From assembly GCA_026874595.1 (NCBI GenBank), contig CM049320.1, positions 39,990,714 to 40,054,713 of the forward strand: a stretch of DNA of 64,000 nucleotides, in the 5' to 3' direction. The DNA comes from Sipunculus nudus. Lineage: Eukaryota > Annelida > Sipuncula > Golfingiida > Sipunculidae. Position numbers and translations under genes: made by a program. Under the pieces are notes generated by a model, which did no database searches, was not told the origin of the DNA, and saw nothing but the letters and a program-made list of their open reading frames with translations. This document shows, one piece after another, positions 10,463 through 22,916 of this stretch (its first letter is position 1; the number at the start of each line of letters is the position of its first letter).

Positions 10463-12380
10463 CCGGCGCGGATTCAGGGTTTTTCCAGGGAGGGGTCAGC
10501 GGGTGTCATGCATGAAAATTGTCTTTAAAAGGTCGTTGATTAAGAGCAGGGAAGGGGGGAGGGGGTCTCAACCCCAAAAACCCCCGTCATGCATCGAATT
10601 TATCTAAAAACAAGGGACCCATGGGTCACATCCTTCAGCTGAATTTAGGAAAATATTAGTAACTGCAAAATATTTTTATTTCTTTTGGTTTTTCATGTAT
10701 ATTATCATTAGAAAAGCTATGAGAAAATGGCCCTGCTAAAATGAAACTCTGTAAATTATAGAATAATGGACATGAGCTAAACCATTTAGTAATGCACCAA
10801 GGGAACAAAAAGACCTACGGTAAGTGTTATATAAAAGTAACATTTCATAAACAAATAATGTGTGAAGGTAATTAAGTTTTCAAAAGTTAAATATATGGCC
10901 ATATGAGTTAAAAATTAATCCAACAAAGTTTAACCAATATTCCTAATTTTAATACTAAGTTAACAGTGTTATTCACACCTAGGACCTGCCAACTTTAAGA
11001 GATATGAATGAAATGCTACAAAGTATTTATATCTTCTTAAATCTTGTCAGTTAGCACTTACATTAGATCCTAATATTTTATCATATTTGAATATTACGAT
11101 TAAATTCCTGAATTTTTTTCTTCAAAACAATCAAAATTGCCCAAGTCTCATCAAAAGAATTTATTTAACATTAAAATTATAAGATTCATCTTGTTTATTA
11201 GTCCTGTGTATTGAAGGGGTGGGTGGGGGAGGGGTTTCCGTCGCTGAAAAAAATGTTAATTTTAAGATTAATCAAGTACATAGTACAGGTCTGTCAACAG
11301 AATGGGGGGGGGGGGGGGGGGGTTGCCAGAGAAAAAGGCTCCCTGTGGTATGGTATTAACTGCAGACAGCCTCATTAAGCTAACTGGAATGTATATTTGC
11401 ATATTTGGAGTAGGGGGGGGGGGGTTGCCAGAGAAAAAGGCTCCCTGTGGTATGGTATTAACTGCAGACAGCCTCATTAAGCTATCCTCAGTGGAGAGAG
11501 CTGCACTGAATGACCTACAGTCACCAAAGTGGACTGCTTGACAATGTAAGGGAATACAACAAGAGCCTCCAAAAAATTCAATAACTAGCCTAATTTTGCA
11601 GCTTTTCAAATTTTCAAATTTCAGATTTTAACAGATTAAATCCTTATGTGTACATGCTGTGAAAATTAAATCCACAGTATTTACAGGAAAAAATCGTGCC
11701 GTGGCCAAAGTTGGGCAAAATTTAAGGTACCAATTTTATATTTTTGCCAATATTTAAAAAAAATTTAACAGATTTTGATCTAATTTTTGGTATACAATTA
11801 AATTTTGATTAATTAAAGTTGTATTACTGAAAACAAGTCCCTACCTTTAACACTTTTGGTCTTAAGTGACCAAATATCTTTCCTGATTTTTTTACAAAGT
11901 CCATTATGTTTGGGCCCATAATTTTTAAAAAATTAAATAAAACTGACTTAATTTCTGGCATGTACATATGAACTATATAGAGGAATATTTATGGTAAATA
12001 TGAAGAAAACCAGATGAGTGGTTTTTATATTAGGCAGTCCTGAAGTGTGAAAATAAATTTCTAATAAAACATTGAGGTTTTTCCTTAATATCTCGAAGGA
12101 TCGAAGTCCTATTGACCCAATTTTCGGCATGGTAGGAGATTTTGGGACATCTAACTGTATGCCGAATTTCAGATTCGTAGGTCCAATGGTGTCAAAATGT
12201 GCCAGTCTTACGGACGGACGGACAGGCGGACGGACAGACGAACGGACGACGGACCACGACTATAGCTCAGATGACTTATAGTCAGCTGAGCTAAAAAGTT
12301 GTTGGTTAAGAGGAGAGGGGGGTCTCGACCCATAACCCCTCCCTCCCCCCCCCCCCCCCCCCCCCCGGCTCCGCGCCTAC
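10463..12380. mobile_element. composite repeat, possible non-autonomous DNA element
   Basis: The two ends share GGCGCGGA in inverted orientation, and the flanks carry an imperfect 8-bp repeat (CCACCATG at 10455-10462, CTACCATG at 12381-12388). A GTTGATTAAGAG...GGGGTCTC motif occurs near both ends in direct orientation. The interior carries a bivalve-type motif (CAAGGGACCCATGGGTCA near 10611), a GACGGACGGACAGGCGG-type tail near 12213 and poly-G/poly-C runs. It may be nested repeats rather than one element. Confidence 0.4.
11302..11485 (+). repeat. direct duplication of a G-run plus about 62 bp, with a 33-bp filler between
   Basis: A G-run followed by TTGCCAGAGAAAAAGGCTCC and on to CCTCATTAAGCT is present twice (11304-11380 and 11414-11482). 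Between the copies sits a 33-bp segment (11381-11413) identical to 7414-7446. Confidence 0.9.
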
Positions 12381-12388
12381 CTACCATG

Positions 12389-14180
12389 TGATGGTTTGCG
12401 TAACACGTATTACATAGGAGTTACATAGTCACTTAAACGCTTGTGGTAATGATACGGCCAAATTGGTCCAAAGCAGTGTTAAACATGCGCTAGGTGGCGC
12501 TCTTTGTAGTGTTACCGTAACATGATCGAACAGTATTACAACCATGTGCGAGACAAATTCCGTTTCAACTCGGCATACTGGAAAACCCCCCTACATGTTT
12601 GTTGAATTTCTGTTCGTATGAATACCAGCATGGCTCGCACGGTTAACTGGACGATAGCTAATTTGTACGTGACACAGCAAATGTCGCGTTACTATAGAGA
12701 CAGACCAATCTACTTGATCATCTAGTTCGGCTACAAGGGAGAGAGAGTCAGAGACAGCTGAGGCTAAATACAAGAAGTCACGGATGACATGAAACTTATG
12801 TTTATATGTCAGGAGGACGGTCTATATTTTGCCCCATTTTGATTTGCACTTTTTAAAGCTGGGTAGAGGGCTTGTGGTGAAGCAAAAGACTCGACAACCA
12901 TTACTGAAACGTCTTATATTATTCGCTGAAGGTCTTGTTTTGAGTGAATAACAATTGTAAAGATAACATCTCACAGAAGTTTTCATTGGATGAAGACTTC
13001 ACCTCTCGCCCGAATATGTTATAAAGCTTTCCGTCCGACTTGAGTTGAAGGTGAAACCTTTAAGAGAAAATTCAAAGGTACTTTGCTAACCCTGAAGAAT
13101 TATCTTAAATAGGTTAGGTACATTGACATTCCCCCGTATTACCCAACCTCGAATGTCAAAAGCACGTGATGTTGTGCCTTCGAAGACTAAAAAGTCTCGT
13201 CCAAAGATAAATGTCAGGGGAAAATCAAAACACTTCCGAGATACCATCTGCCATGGGACCATGCCCTCTCGTTCTTTGACAAGGAAAGGAACATGTCAGC
13301 AGATTAGGTTGAGGCATGCTCTGAGGAAATTGTGTCATTTTCGGAAAGAGTGATACCCGCCTGCGAGAACGAAATCCGCAGATTTTCCTGTCCGAAATAA
13401 GGTATTACAGCTCGCCAGGCAACGTGCCAACAATACAGGCTTATCTTTGCTCCTAGCTAAAACAAATACTGACCACACCTAGAGGATGTATTACAGAATA
13501 ACAGGGGGACCTAGCTAAGCTAGACCTAGGACTCCCTGGCTCCTGGCAAAATCCTGGTAGCTGGATTCCTTGAAATCCCCTGCCTCTGCTGGAAAGAAGG
13601 CGAAGTGCTTCAGGACATGAGAGAACATAATCACAATGTATAAGAATAAAGGGAACAGAGTTACTGCAACAATTACCGCGGCATCTCACTCCTAAGCAAT
13701 GTTGTCTAGCTCATCGCCCGAGCTGCTTAACGACTAAACTGAAACCGACATCAAATAAAACACCTTGGTTCCCTGAACATACGTTTCCATGCTAACATCG
13801 ATACAGGATATGGCATATGAATATACAGGAATTCAGAGAAACAACCACCTGGTTATACTATATTCACTTAAAAGTGCAATACCACAATCACTAATAAAAA
13901 TGTCACAGCCTTCTGGTGACAATATGTTAGTATGCCAAATAGTCGCGACAGGCGCCTGTTTTCTGCGAATAGTTGTGGTAGTGGATGATCGTAACTGGTG
14001 TGAATCCATCCTTAACCGCATTAGGTAATATATATATATATTACCTGAGACATAGTTGAGACCCACACAGTTTTTAGCTCAGAAAGCTTTCAGCCAAGAC
14101 AGCACGCTTTGTCCGTTGTTCTTCCGTCCGGCCGTCTCGCCTTACAGCTGTGCCGTAGCACAGCATAAAACATAACCACT
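12389..14180. other. no gene seen
   Basis: A short basic ORF (13123-13353, plus) has no recognisable domain. A TATATATA palindrome lies near 14025-14045. Confidence 0.45.
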
Positions 14181-15480
14181 GAACCTTTAAAGTTCAATCT
14201 GAAGATGAATTGAGGTTCATACACAATCGTCTTACATACCTGAAATTAGGTCACTGGGACCTTTATCATGCGAGCCATTGGGATTGCTTGTGTCCCCAAT
14301 AATAATAAAAAAAGTTGATACAGGAGCTCCAGTATCAAAATATATAATGCATTGATTGCCATGATTCTTTCAATGCATATTGATAATGGAGTGTTTCATA
14401 ATTTCCTGAAGACTGGTTGCGCTACCTGTATTTTTTTCACATTTTAAAGACCTTCAAATGATCAGTCCGGCCGTTAATAGAGCACAAACTGTTACCGTTA
14501 GACCTAGAAACTTTCAACATCAAGAGGGGTTCCAGGCAAATATCCTTTGAAACATGCAATTAGGTCATAGTGAACTATATTTTGCGAACCACGTGCCTAA
14601 AACATGACTTTCGCTTCCCTGTATGTCAGACGGGGCACAAATTGTATCCGGTGGCCAAAATAAGAATAATTAAAAATTGATAACCTATGCATTGATGGCC
14701 ATGATTTGTTCCAAGCATATTAACCATGGAGTAAATCATTAATTCCTGAAGACCAGTGGCGCCATATGTGTAAATGTTCTAATTTCTTTTCTATATTTTT
14801 GAGACCTTTAAATCAACGTGTCCATCCGGTAACAGGGCACAAATCATAACCTTTACAACTAGAAACTTTCAACTGAATATCTAGGGAGGTCCTAGGCAAA
14901 GTTCTTTGAAAATCTGAAACTACATCATCGTGACCTATATTTTGAAAACAATTGGCCAATAATGATTTTGAGCAACCAGTCAGTCGACGGGGCACAAATT
15001 ATATCCATTTGGCCTAGAATTATCTAACATGACAATAAGGGAGGGCCTGGGCGAATCTGTGAAAACCTGGAATTAGGTCATGGTGGCCTATATTCTTCAA
15101 GATACGTAAAAGAGGTATATCTAAGAACCCTATAGGACAGATTTGTATGACTGCTTACAGCTGGACCTAGAAACATCTAATTTATTAATATCCAGACTGG
15201 TTCCTATAAAACTTTCTTTAAAACCCGAAATAACGTCAACGTGACCGATATACTGCGAGCTATGTGAAAAAACATGATTTTAGAACTCTATTAGTCATAT
15301 GGGCACAAATCGCAACCGTCTGACGAAGAAATTTCTAACTTAGCATCTAGAGAGTTCCTTTTAGAATCTTCTTGGAAAGCCTATATAAGGTCACTCTAAC
15401 CCATTGCTAGGGAATATTGGCAAAATGCATGATTTTGAGCACTGGGAGTCACTTTAATCATTGTTCATGGTACGTCATGC
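14181..15480 (+). repeat. diverged tandem array, unit about 155 bp
   Basis: The motif CTGAAATTAGGTCA...TGACCTATAT recurs near 14250, 14556, 14915, 15070, 15226 and 15382. Spacings are 155-156 bp or about twice that, each accompanied by GACCTAGAAACTTTCAAC-like and AGGGAGGTCC-like blocks. Copies are too diverged to count exactly. A related array lies at 36.7-37.3 kb. Confidence 0.78.
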
Positions 15481-15824
15481 CCCATTGGCCACTTGTTAGT
15501 TTTTGAAGAAAAATTCGGCGCCATCTGTACTTTTCCTATTTATTGCATTTTACGCGCCTTTTTTAGACTGCCCAATGACATCAATGACATCAGTTTCTCA
15601 ACAATGATTTCATCTAGTGTCCAAAAACTGGTGTTTTTATGATTCATGATTGATTTCATCAGTTGATGAAGACATGTATTATAATCTGTTTTTTTTTATT
15701 TATTTTTCATCCTTTTTATCCTCTTATTTTGATACTGCCAAATGCTATCAATTTTTCAAGTGTGGTTTTACCTAGTGTCCTTTAACCTAGTGTATTAATT
15801 ATGTCTCTACCCTAGCCCGCCCTG

Positions 15825-16900
15825 GTGAGACATATTGTTATTAGAACCTTCGTATGTCGTTGTCATTCTCAGTCTTCGTCTATAGGATGTCTTGTGAACG
15901 CAGTTACATTTGAAGGGCAGCATATTTCACTGAAATTTGAAACAAGATATATCTTACAAAACCTCGTCGGTGTTCGTGAAGTGATGACCATGACCTTTTC
16001 ATATATGGTCAAAAGAGCCGAAATAATTAATTGTTATGAATCCCACAACTTTTGAAGTACTAGATATTTTGTCATCAAATGTGATATACGAGTTATTTAA
16101 ATTATGTTCTCAAATAAAATAAAAAAAAAAATGGTGAAAATGGTCATGATCTTTGAGGTGAAATCATCTGAATAATAGTTCACCATCTTATAGATTTTTT
16201 GTAAACATAATAAGGTAGTTTTGCATATTTGTCATAAACTTGGTACACAACATTTGAAATATTCCATATTTTGTCCTTAAAATTTGATACACAGGTTGTT
16301 CTCGGATACGACCTAAATACACCGACCATGGCCAGGACCTTCAACGTTAAATCAGCTAAATTATAGTTCATGCTGTAGTATTTCTTGTGAACGTGATACA
16401 TCATGGGAGTATTTAATATTTTCACATCAAATTTGATGTGTTTTCAACAACTGGTCTCTAAGAAAATCTCTGTGGGATTCTAGATTATTGTGACCCCTAT
16501 TACTTTTGAAGAAATAAAGATTTTTCCTTAAAATTTAAACTTTTTTATATCATGTTCTCAGACGAGTTTGAAAACTGATTACCTTGACCTTGGTCCTCCA
16601 AATTCAGATATTATTATAACCGCTGTGACTTTTTAAAGTATTGAATATTTTTCTCAATTTTTGAAACTAATTATTTCTGCCATATTCTCAAGGGGGGGGG
16701 GGGGGTATTAACTTGAGAACTTGACCTTGACCAAATCTACGAAAAATCTAGAACAATTGTGACCTCTATATTTTTTGAAAGACTTCAGCTTTTCTCTTCA
16801 AATTTGGCTTTAAATCAATTTGACGAAATAAAACTGATGAATCTTTACTTGAATTATATTTAAACCAGCCGAATTTTAGTTCATCCTCTTAAGGACTTCT
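15825..16900 (+). repeat. second diverged tandem array, unit about 200 bp
   Basis: Blocks of ATATTTTGTCATCAAAT-like, GTTCTCA and GACCTTGAC-like sequence followed by ATTATAGTTCA recur through the interval, with spacing near 200 bp. A 15-bp G-run interrupts it near 16693. Confidence 0.6.
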
Positions 16901-18288
16901 GGAACGTGATAACGTTTTCCGACCTATTTCGATAGAAAAATGCGCTCAAACTCTTCAAACTCTTCTAAGTACTCAGAAGATCTTAATCTGAGTTTGACTT
17001 TCAGATGATAAAATGCCGATTGTGATTGATAGACTTATATTTCATGCTAGTCAGCGGAGCAAGATGACCCTTGGATCACTTTTATGTGTTTTTTTATCGT
17101 TCCATTCAATGTGGATCGCGTTCTTTTAAGTTGTTTGAAATTCAATTCCGGCCTCCCGTGTCAAATAATATCAACAAATCTAATTGAATTCAGGTAGACG
17201 AACACCTGGAATATCCAGATTGTTTAGAACATTGTTGGTCATGGGCTAAAACCTTGGTCGACATATACTGCAAAGCCGGTTTTTTAAGCAGTGGGTAAGT
17301 GGCATGAATTAACAAACGAGAGCAATTTTATTAGTCGAAGTGGCAAGTGTGCAACGGTTCACTGTACGGCCGTAGTTTTATTATTATTGGTTTGTATTTT
17401 TTGTCTAATAACTTTTAACTCAGGACCAGTTCGGCAGCGCAGGTGCATGATTTGTGATCCAGGGTCCGAGAACTTATGGGACAGCGGACATCCCGGCATA
17501 TGGCGGAAGGTGACTGGAACGTCGTAAGGCCACCACCGCTGAACCGCACGGTCGACGCAGATGTGTCTGAGAACTACGACGCCGAGACAGGGCAATCGAA
17601 GGTAGCGGGCCGGGGAGATGAGGCGAGCGCATGAGATTGCTGTGGTAAGAGACCAGCGAGGTATAGCGGACCGGGTATATATTACCGAGGGCTGAGGACA
17701 TACGATTCCGCACAGAAGACCTGGCAGACACCAGAGTGCAATGAATTATGCGGACCCTCCAGACATCTTAGTTTACCTGGTAATTAAAGTTTCGATTAGG
17801 ACTCTCTTGTAAGTAGAACAGGGGACACATAAACGTATTAAAAATATACTTTTCTTTTATATCCTATTTTCTGTCATTTCTTAGAGCTATGGGTGGGTGT
17901 ATTTTTAACAAACGTGTCCAGACAGCAGACAAGTACGTCAGTCCAAAATATTTGATTCAAGAAACCTATACAGGAGTATAACCTGGGGCATTTGTTTTAA
18001 TAAATGTGACCATTAACTAAATAAATCCTAATAGTTTATGGAAAGATAACCTTACTTGTTGTGTTCGTTGACCCCGAAACAAATAATTAGCGTGTAAATG
18101 CCATTTTTTAGTTCAATAATGACATCAGTTAAAATTTAATGTGCTGCAGGTGAAGTATATCATATCTTATATATTAAAAAAACTGAGAAGTCTGTGAAGC
18201 CTATTGACTTCTAAACGTATATGTTCGGGTCAAATACTAAAACCTACATTTTCACATATATTATAAATGTGCAGGTCATAAATGAATG
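16901..18288. other. no gene recognised; GC-richer block at 17290-17760
   Basis: The block at 17290-17760 is clearly more GC-rich than its surroundings. It has a 78-residue ORF (17291-17527, plus) with one hydrophobic segment (VVLLLLVCIFCLITF) and then two stops. It matches no family I know; an exon or a retroelement leader are both possible. Confidence 0.3.
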
Positions 18289-18590
18289 TATATGTCTATC
18301 AGTTTTAAAGTGGTGTCACGTAGTTCATATGCTGTTACACGAGATTTCCTATCAGTGTCATAACTCACACTTGTTTTCCCTAATGGCATAAGACAAAAAA
18401 AAAATAGCATGGTCTTCATGTGTGGTGTACCCTAATCCCTAGCCTCCAGCCCTTAACTGTTACCTTTAACCTACTTCGAAGTTCTGGAAGACATAAAACC
18501 AACGGACGAGTTATTTAACATGCTCGATATATATCCGATTAAAATTTTAGGACCAAGCAGGGCAAACCACACACATACAATAAAGTGTCA
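18289..18590 (+). repeat. dispersed repeat, copy A
   Basis: Aligns along its length with 50037-50345 in the same orientation. Shared landmarks include AAAGTGGT(G/A)TCACGT, CATAAGACAAAAA, AGCCCTTAAC, GACGAGTT and CACACACAT. Identity is roughly 75 percent by eye. Confidence 0.82.
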
Positions 18591-19600
18591 TGCACAACAA
18601 CCTGTCGAGTCACTCCACCAAAATTAACACGTATTCATTCAAGTTCTCTTTCTCTGTAATGCATAACCTACTCAGTTTCCTGCTGACTGTATGTCGGAAA
18701 CATGCCTGTCAGGCACGTGGAATCACCGCTGCTTATTTTGTTGTAGGGAATTTATCCCGTCATGCAAAGTAGCTCTACATAAGACTTTAATAAAGGTTCC
18801 TTGAAGAACCCACCATAACAGGAATCTGGGCAGTATCGACAGGAACCTTGATACATGAGAAAGGATTCCAGTGCTAGCCATGGGTCTAGCTGGAACCACT
18901 GAGGTTCTCTAGCAGAAACTTCAAGAAACCCTTTTCTTAGATTACCATGCATGGGTGAAATTACACTATTTAGATCAAGGAAATATTGTTCCAAAATCAG
19001 AGTTAAAGCTTCTATTTTTTGTTAAAAATTAGCATCTAAATTGCAGATGGTCCAGTCTCATACTGAAATCACATATCGGTTGAATCGATAGTTTCACGGG
19101 CAATGCTTCGTAGGGTGCCGAGGACTCGATGTCAAAGAATCCAAATAAATATTAATGTAGCTTATGTGCAACTGATGAAATTAAATTCCCAGTTGAGTTC
19201 AAATTATGTAGCCGCCATGATATCCTTGATTACTGGAAGTGTCATGGCATTGTCCAGAGGCAGCAGTGGTAATCCTGCCAAAAATTAGTATCGGTTATGA
19301 AGGCGTTTTAATATAAAACATCTAGTGCTGTCCTTTAAGTATCCCCAGTTAACTTCTACGTCACCATGAAAAGCAAATCCTGTGAATATGTAACTTACTT
19401 AAATTATTGACGTGTGTTGTTGATTTCCCAATTATTGTAGAAATGTATTTAAATAAATAGTTTAAATGCATGTACTTGTCATAACTTTTTGTGCACACAT
19501 GTATAACACAGTTAACAATGAATAGATGCTGTTTTGTGATATAGCTGTAAAAAAAGATATATTTAATTAAACACCCTTTTCAGTTGGCGCATGTATAAAA
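18591..19600. other. no gene seen
   Basis: No motif, repeat or credible ORF recognised. Confidence 0.5.
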
Positions 19601-19800
19601 ACAAAAAACAAAGGGCGAATGGGTCTCGACGCTCAGCTAAATTTGTATATGAGGATACTTTTTAGCTTTTTCAAAATGTGGTTCCTGTGACCTTCACCCT
19701 TGACCTTGTGGCCTAAAACGCTGACAATTTATTATACTTGAACTTACACGATTCTTATTCTTATAACAATCCATCCACCGATTATTGACATAACTAGAAA
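19601..19800 (+). repeat. bivalve-type dispersed repeat fragment
   Basis: Contains GGGTCTCGACGCTCAGCTAAA and TGACCTTCACCCTTGACCTTG, the same landmarks as the repeats at 40380 and 63360. Confidence 0.55.
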
Positions 19801-20322
19801 ACTAACAGGTCAGGCCGGGGACTATTTTTTATCATAAAGAAACTGGTCCAAGAAATTATGTAGCCCACAGAGCCAATCCAGGTAGTAAAAAAATACCCCC
19901 GCAATATTATTAACTAAATCAGCCCCGGGGGCCCTTTCTCCCGTCCTTTTTCCTGTATACATTTACAAATGCCTTCATGTATCTCTCCTGTCTTACTTAT
20001 TTATATTATTTTTCTAAAAGAGAGGATTACAATAAGTTTACTTGAGAGGTTTCATCTCATTATTCATTTTAACCGAAAACTTTTTTTACATTTCAGTTCA
20101 AGAGCAATTCAACTCGAGACAAGACCCGTAAAAAATGAAAAGCAAGTCATAAAATTGAAGGCAGTAAGATTCTTTTCTGATCCTTTCAATTGTTCATTGA
20201 TTTAACGGAAAAAAGTCAGATTCAGGGTCAGAGACAGAGGACTTTTGATCATGAGATTGCAACATTACCTTGATCTACAGTTGCATATTCTTATTCATAA
20301 AATATATGAACGAAAATATGAA

Positions 20323-20362
<40 letters not shown>

Positions 20363-21200
20363 ATTACAGAAATATAACTGAATGCCTTCAAACACACCTA
20401 AACAGCAACATGACAAATCAAATGGTAAGTCGTTTAGATTTAAGTTTAGAATCTCTTTTACAACGAAGAAATGAAATTGTCATGACAAGCTGCTCGCCAT
20501 AAAATTCTCTTAAATTCTCTCTGAAAGCCAAACCACTTAAAGCATTAAATAATTCTGTCGAGTACGGCTTGCCCCAAGCAATATCACTAATCACATGAAC
20601 AACGTATACATAATACCATCAGTTATCTGTGTTACGAGAATGAACACAGTAATGATAATAAAGATATAAACAGTTACAATTAACATAAACAATAAACTGC
20701 TCGATTACTTACACAAATGGTAGGACTACTACTGGTTACCAGCTTAGCATGACAAGATGAATTTTTATACAAATATGCTGACTTGTAGTGACCATATATA
20801 TTACAAGGAATGCCAATATTCATACGTTCAATATATATTTACAATAGCGTTATTTATGGAATATCAACACACTTCACACGATACTGATATTCTGAAAGAA
20901 ACGAATAGGTTATTGCTTGGGGTTGTTGCATTTTTATAGTTTAGTACTAAGGGTTCTTCCGGCCTATGTCATTGTCCGAATTGAAACAATATAATCAACA
21001 GAAAACCGGCTCTCCAAGTGGAAGGCAATATGGTACCAAGCAAACAAGGCAGCTGCTAGATAAATTATTGAAAAATGACATGAATACAAACCTTTTAGCC
21101 TAACGGCTATTTTTGTAATCCTGGTTAAATAAATATGTTTAAACCAAACCTTATAACGGAAATGATTACGTCTCCTAGGAAACAACATTACTATGCTCAC
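19801..21200. other. no gene seen; (TA)n at 20323-20365
   Basis: AT-rich. The TA microsatellite is the only structure recognised, and ORFs crossing it are artefacts. Confidence 0.5.
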
Positions 21201-21210
21201 AAGAACTACT

Positions 21211-21950
21211 GAAGAGCTATAAAACTGTGACATAGGTGTCAGTAAGGTATAGCGTGAAGAGCTATAAAACTGTGACATAGGTGTCAGTAAGGTATAGCGT
21301 AAAGAGCTATAAAACTGTGACATAGGTGTCAGTAAGGTATAGCGTGAAGAGCTATAAAACTGTGACATAGGTGTCAGTAAGGTATAGCGTAAAGAGCTAT
21401 AAAACTGTGACATAGGTGTCAGTAAGGTATAGCGTGAAGAGCTATAAAACTGTGACATAGGTGTCAGTAAGGTATAGCGTGAAGAGCTATAAAACTGTGA
21501 AATAGGTGTCAGTAAGGTATAGCGTGAAGAGCTATAAAACTGTGACATAGGTGTCAGTAAGGTATAGCGTGAAGAGCTAAAAAACTGTGACATAGGTGTC
21601 AGTAAGGTATAGCGTGAAGAGCTATAAAACTGTGACATAGGTGTCAGTAAGGTTTGCGTGAAGAGCTATAAAACTGTGACATAGGTGTCAGTAAGGTATA
21701 GCGTGAAGAGCTATAAAACTGTGACATAGGTGTCAGTAAGGTATAGCGTGAAGAGCTATAAAACTGTGACATAGGTGTCAGTAAGGTATAGCGTGAAGAG
21801 CTATAAAACTATGATATTAGTGTGAGCAAGATATAGCGGAAAGAACTTTTAAACTATGATATTATAGTATAAGCAGGATAAAGCGGAATGAAGCATTAAA
21901 CTATGATAATAGTATAAGCAGGATATAGCGGAAAGAACTATTTACACATT
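21211..21950. repeat. 45-bp tandem satellite, 14 near-identical units plus about 3 degenerate
   Basis: The unit contains GAAGAGCTATAAAACTGTGA then CATAGGTGTCAGTAAGGTAT and AGCGT, and starts every 45 bp from 21211. Units up to about 21795 differ by 0-2 bases; those from 21795 to 21950 are decayed. One unit lost a base near 21652. Because 45 is divisible by three, the minus strand reads as a repeated 15-residue peptide (MSQFYSSSRYTLLTP). Confidence 0.97.
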
Positions 21951-22300
21951 TTGAATATATCATTATGGGGCCTTATTCAGCGTGCAATGTATTTACAGTA
22001 GTTGTCGGCCTATGTTGGTTTTCTCAATGCAAATTTCAGATCAAAAGTTAAGCATAGAGGGAGTATGGTGAAACTATTCAGCTAATGTAAATAGGAATTT
22101 CATTTGGCATTAAAACACTTGAGACTAATCTTTGCATTTATGTGCAGAAACCACGTCCTACAACCGTGTGGGAACATTTGTATAACGTTATTAACACGTC
22201 ATTCTGACGTTGTGTGTGACATTACATATCTAACGTTTTTAACACATTTTAGACAAAACTTTGTTAACATAGTTACATAGGTACCCCAGATTCTGATTGC

Positions 22301-22916
22301 TCAGGTCTTCCTCATATCTGTTAATTCTGTTATAATAAAGTACCGTGGGTTATTCCTAATACCTAAGTGATCCGACCCAGGACCTGCATATGTATGTGAC
22401 CAGTGATGATTCGTGACTGAACGATTTGTTGGCTGGTTCCGGAAATCCTTCCTCAAAATATTTTCACACACACGTTTTCCTCGTTCAGTTGCATTTGCCC
22501 TTTTGTCGCTCTGGCAAGTTTTCTTTACAACGTTCACCTTATTGTCATCTATAGTTGGTTGGAATATTTCTGGTTCTGATAAAGGTACGTCATATCCGCT
22601 TCTCAGTCGACCTTCATTGCTAGAAAACTCCTTGTGCAGCTTTGATATTAAAAATGGTCCAGTAGCATGAAGCACATCTTTGTTTCTGTGATGTTTCAGA
22701 TTTTGAATGATGTAAAGAAAAAATGAATGATTTGCGACGCAGCCAAACAAAGCATTCGACACAAGCGGCCCTTTCACCTTGGTCAGGAACTCTGCATGCC
22801 CCTCCGGTTCTGTTGTGATGAAGCAACCTTGTTGACCAATGGCTTTTCGGAATGGCTGCAAGCATTCAAAGTCGAGGTCGGCATAGACTCCTCCATACTG
22901 ATGCACCACGAAGACT
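22301..22916 (-). CDS. glycosyltransferase family 32 protein, exon 2 (catalytic, last coding exon)
   Basis: Encodes residues 170-374 of a Golgi-type GT32 enzyme that would transfer a sugar from a nucleotide-sugar donor; the sugar and acceptor cannot be told from sequence. YGGVYADLDFE (residues 177-187) holds the DXD metal/donor-binding motif (D183, D185). HATGPFLISK (253-262) and WSHTYAGP (342-349) match conserved blocks of the family. Three N-glycosylation sequons are visible (NHS, NAT, NRS). The exon starts at 22916 after CCTTTAAG, which joins exon 1 in frame (AG|A gives Arg170), and ends with TGA at 22301. The combined length of 374 residues is normal for animal GT32 proteins. No frameshift. 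Confidence 0.88.

Noticed and set aside
11268-11609. ORFs with poly-Gly or poly-Pro on both strands
   Set aside because: Caused by G-runs and the local duplication.
17291-17527. 78-residue ORF with a membrane-like segment
   Set aside because: Too short, no homology recognised, downstream frame stops at once; kept only as a GC-richer block.
20964-21638. 224-residue minus-strand ORF with 15-residue repeats
   Set aside because: It is the 45-bp satellite read in an open frame; the non-repeat end has no recognisable domain and one unit carries a frameshift.
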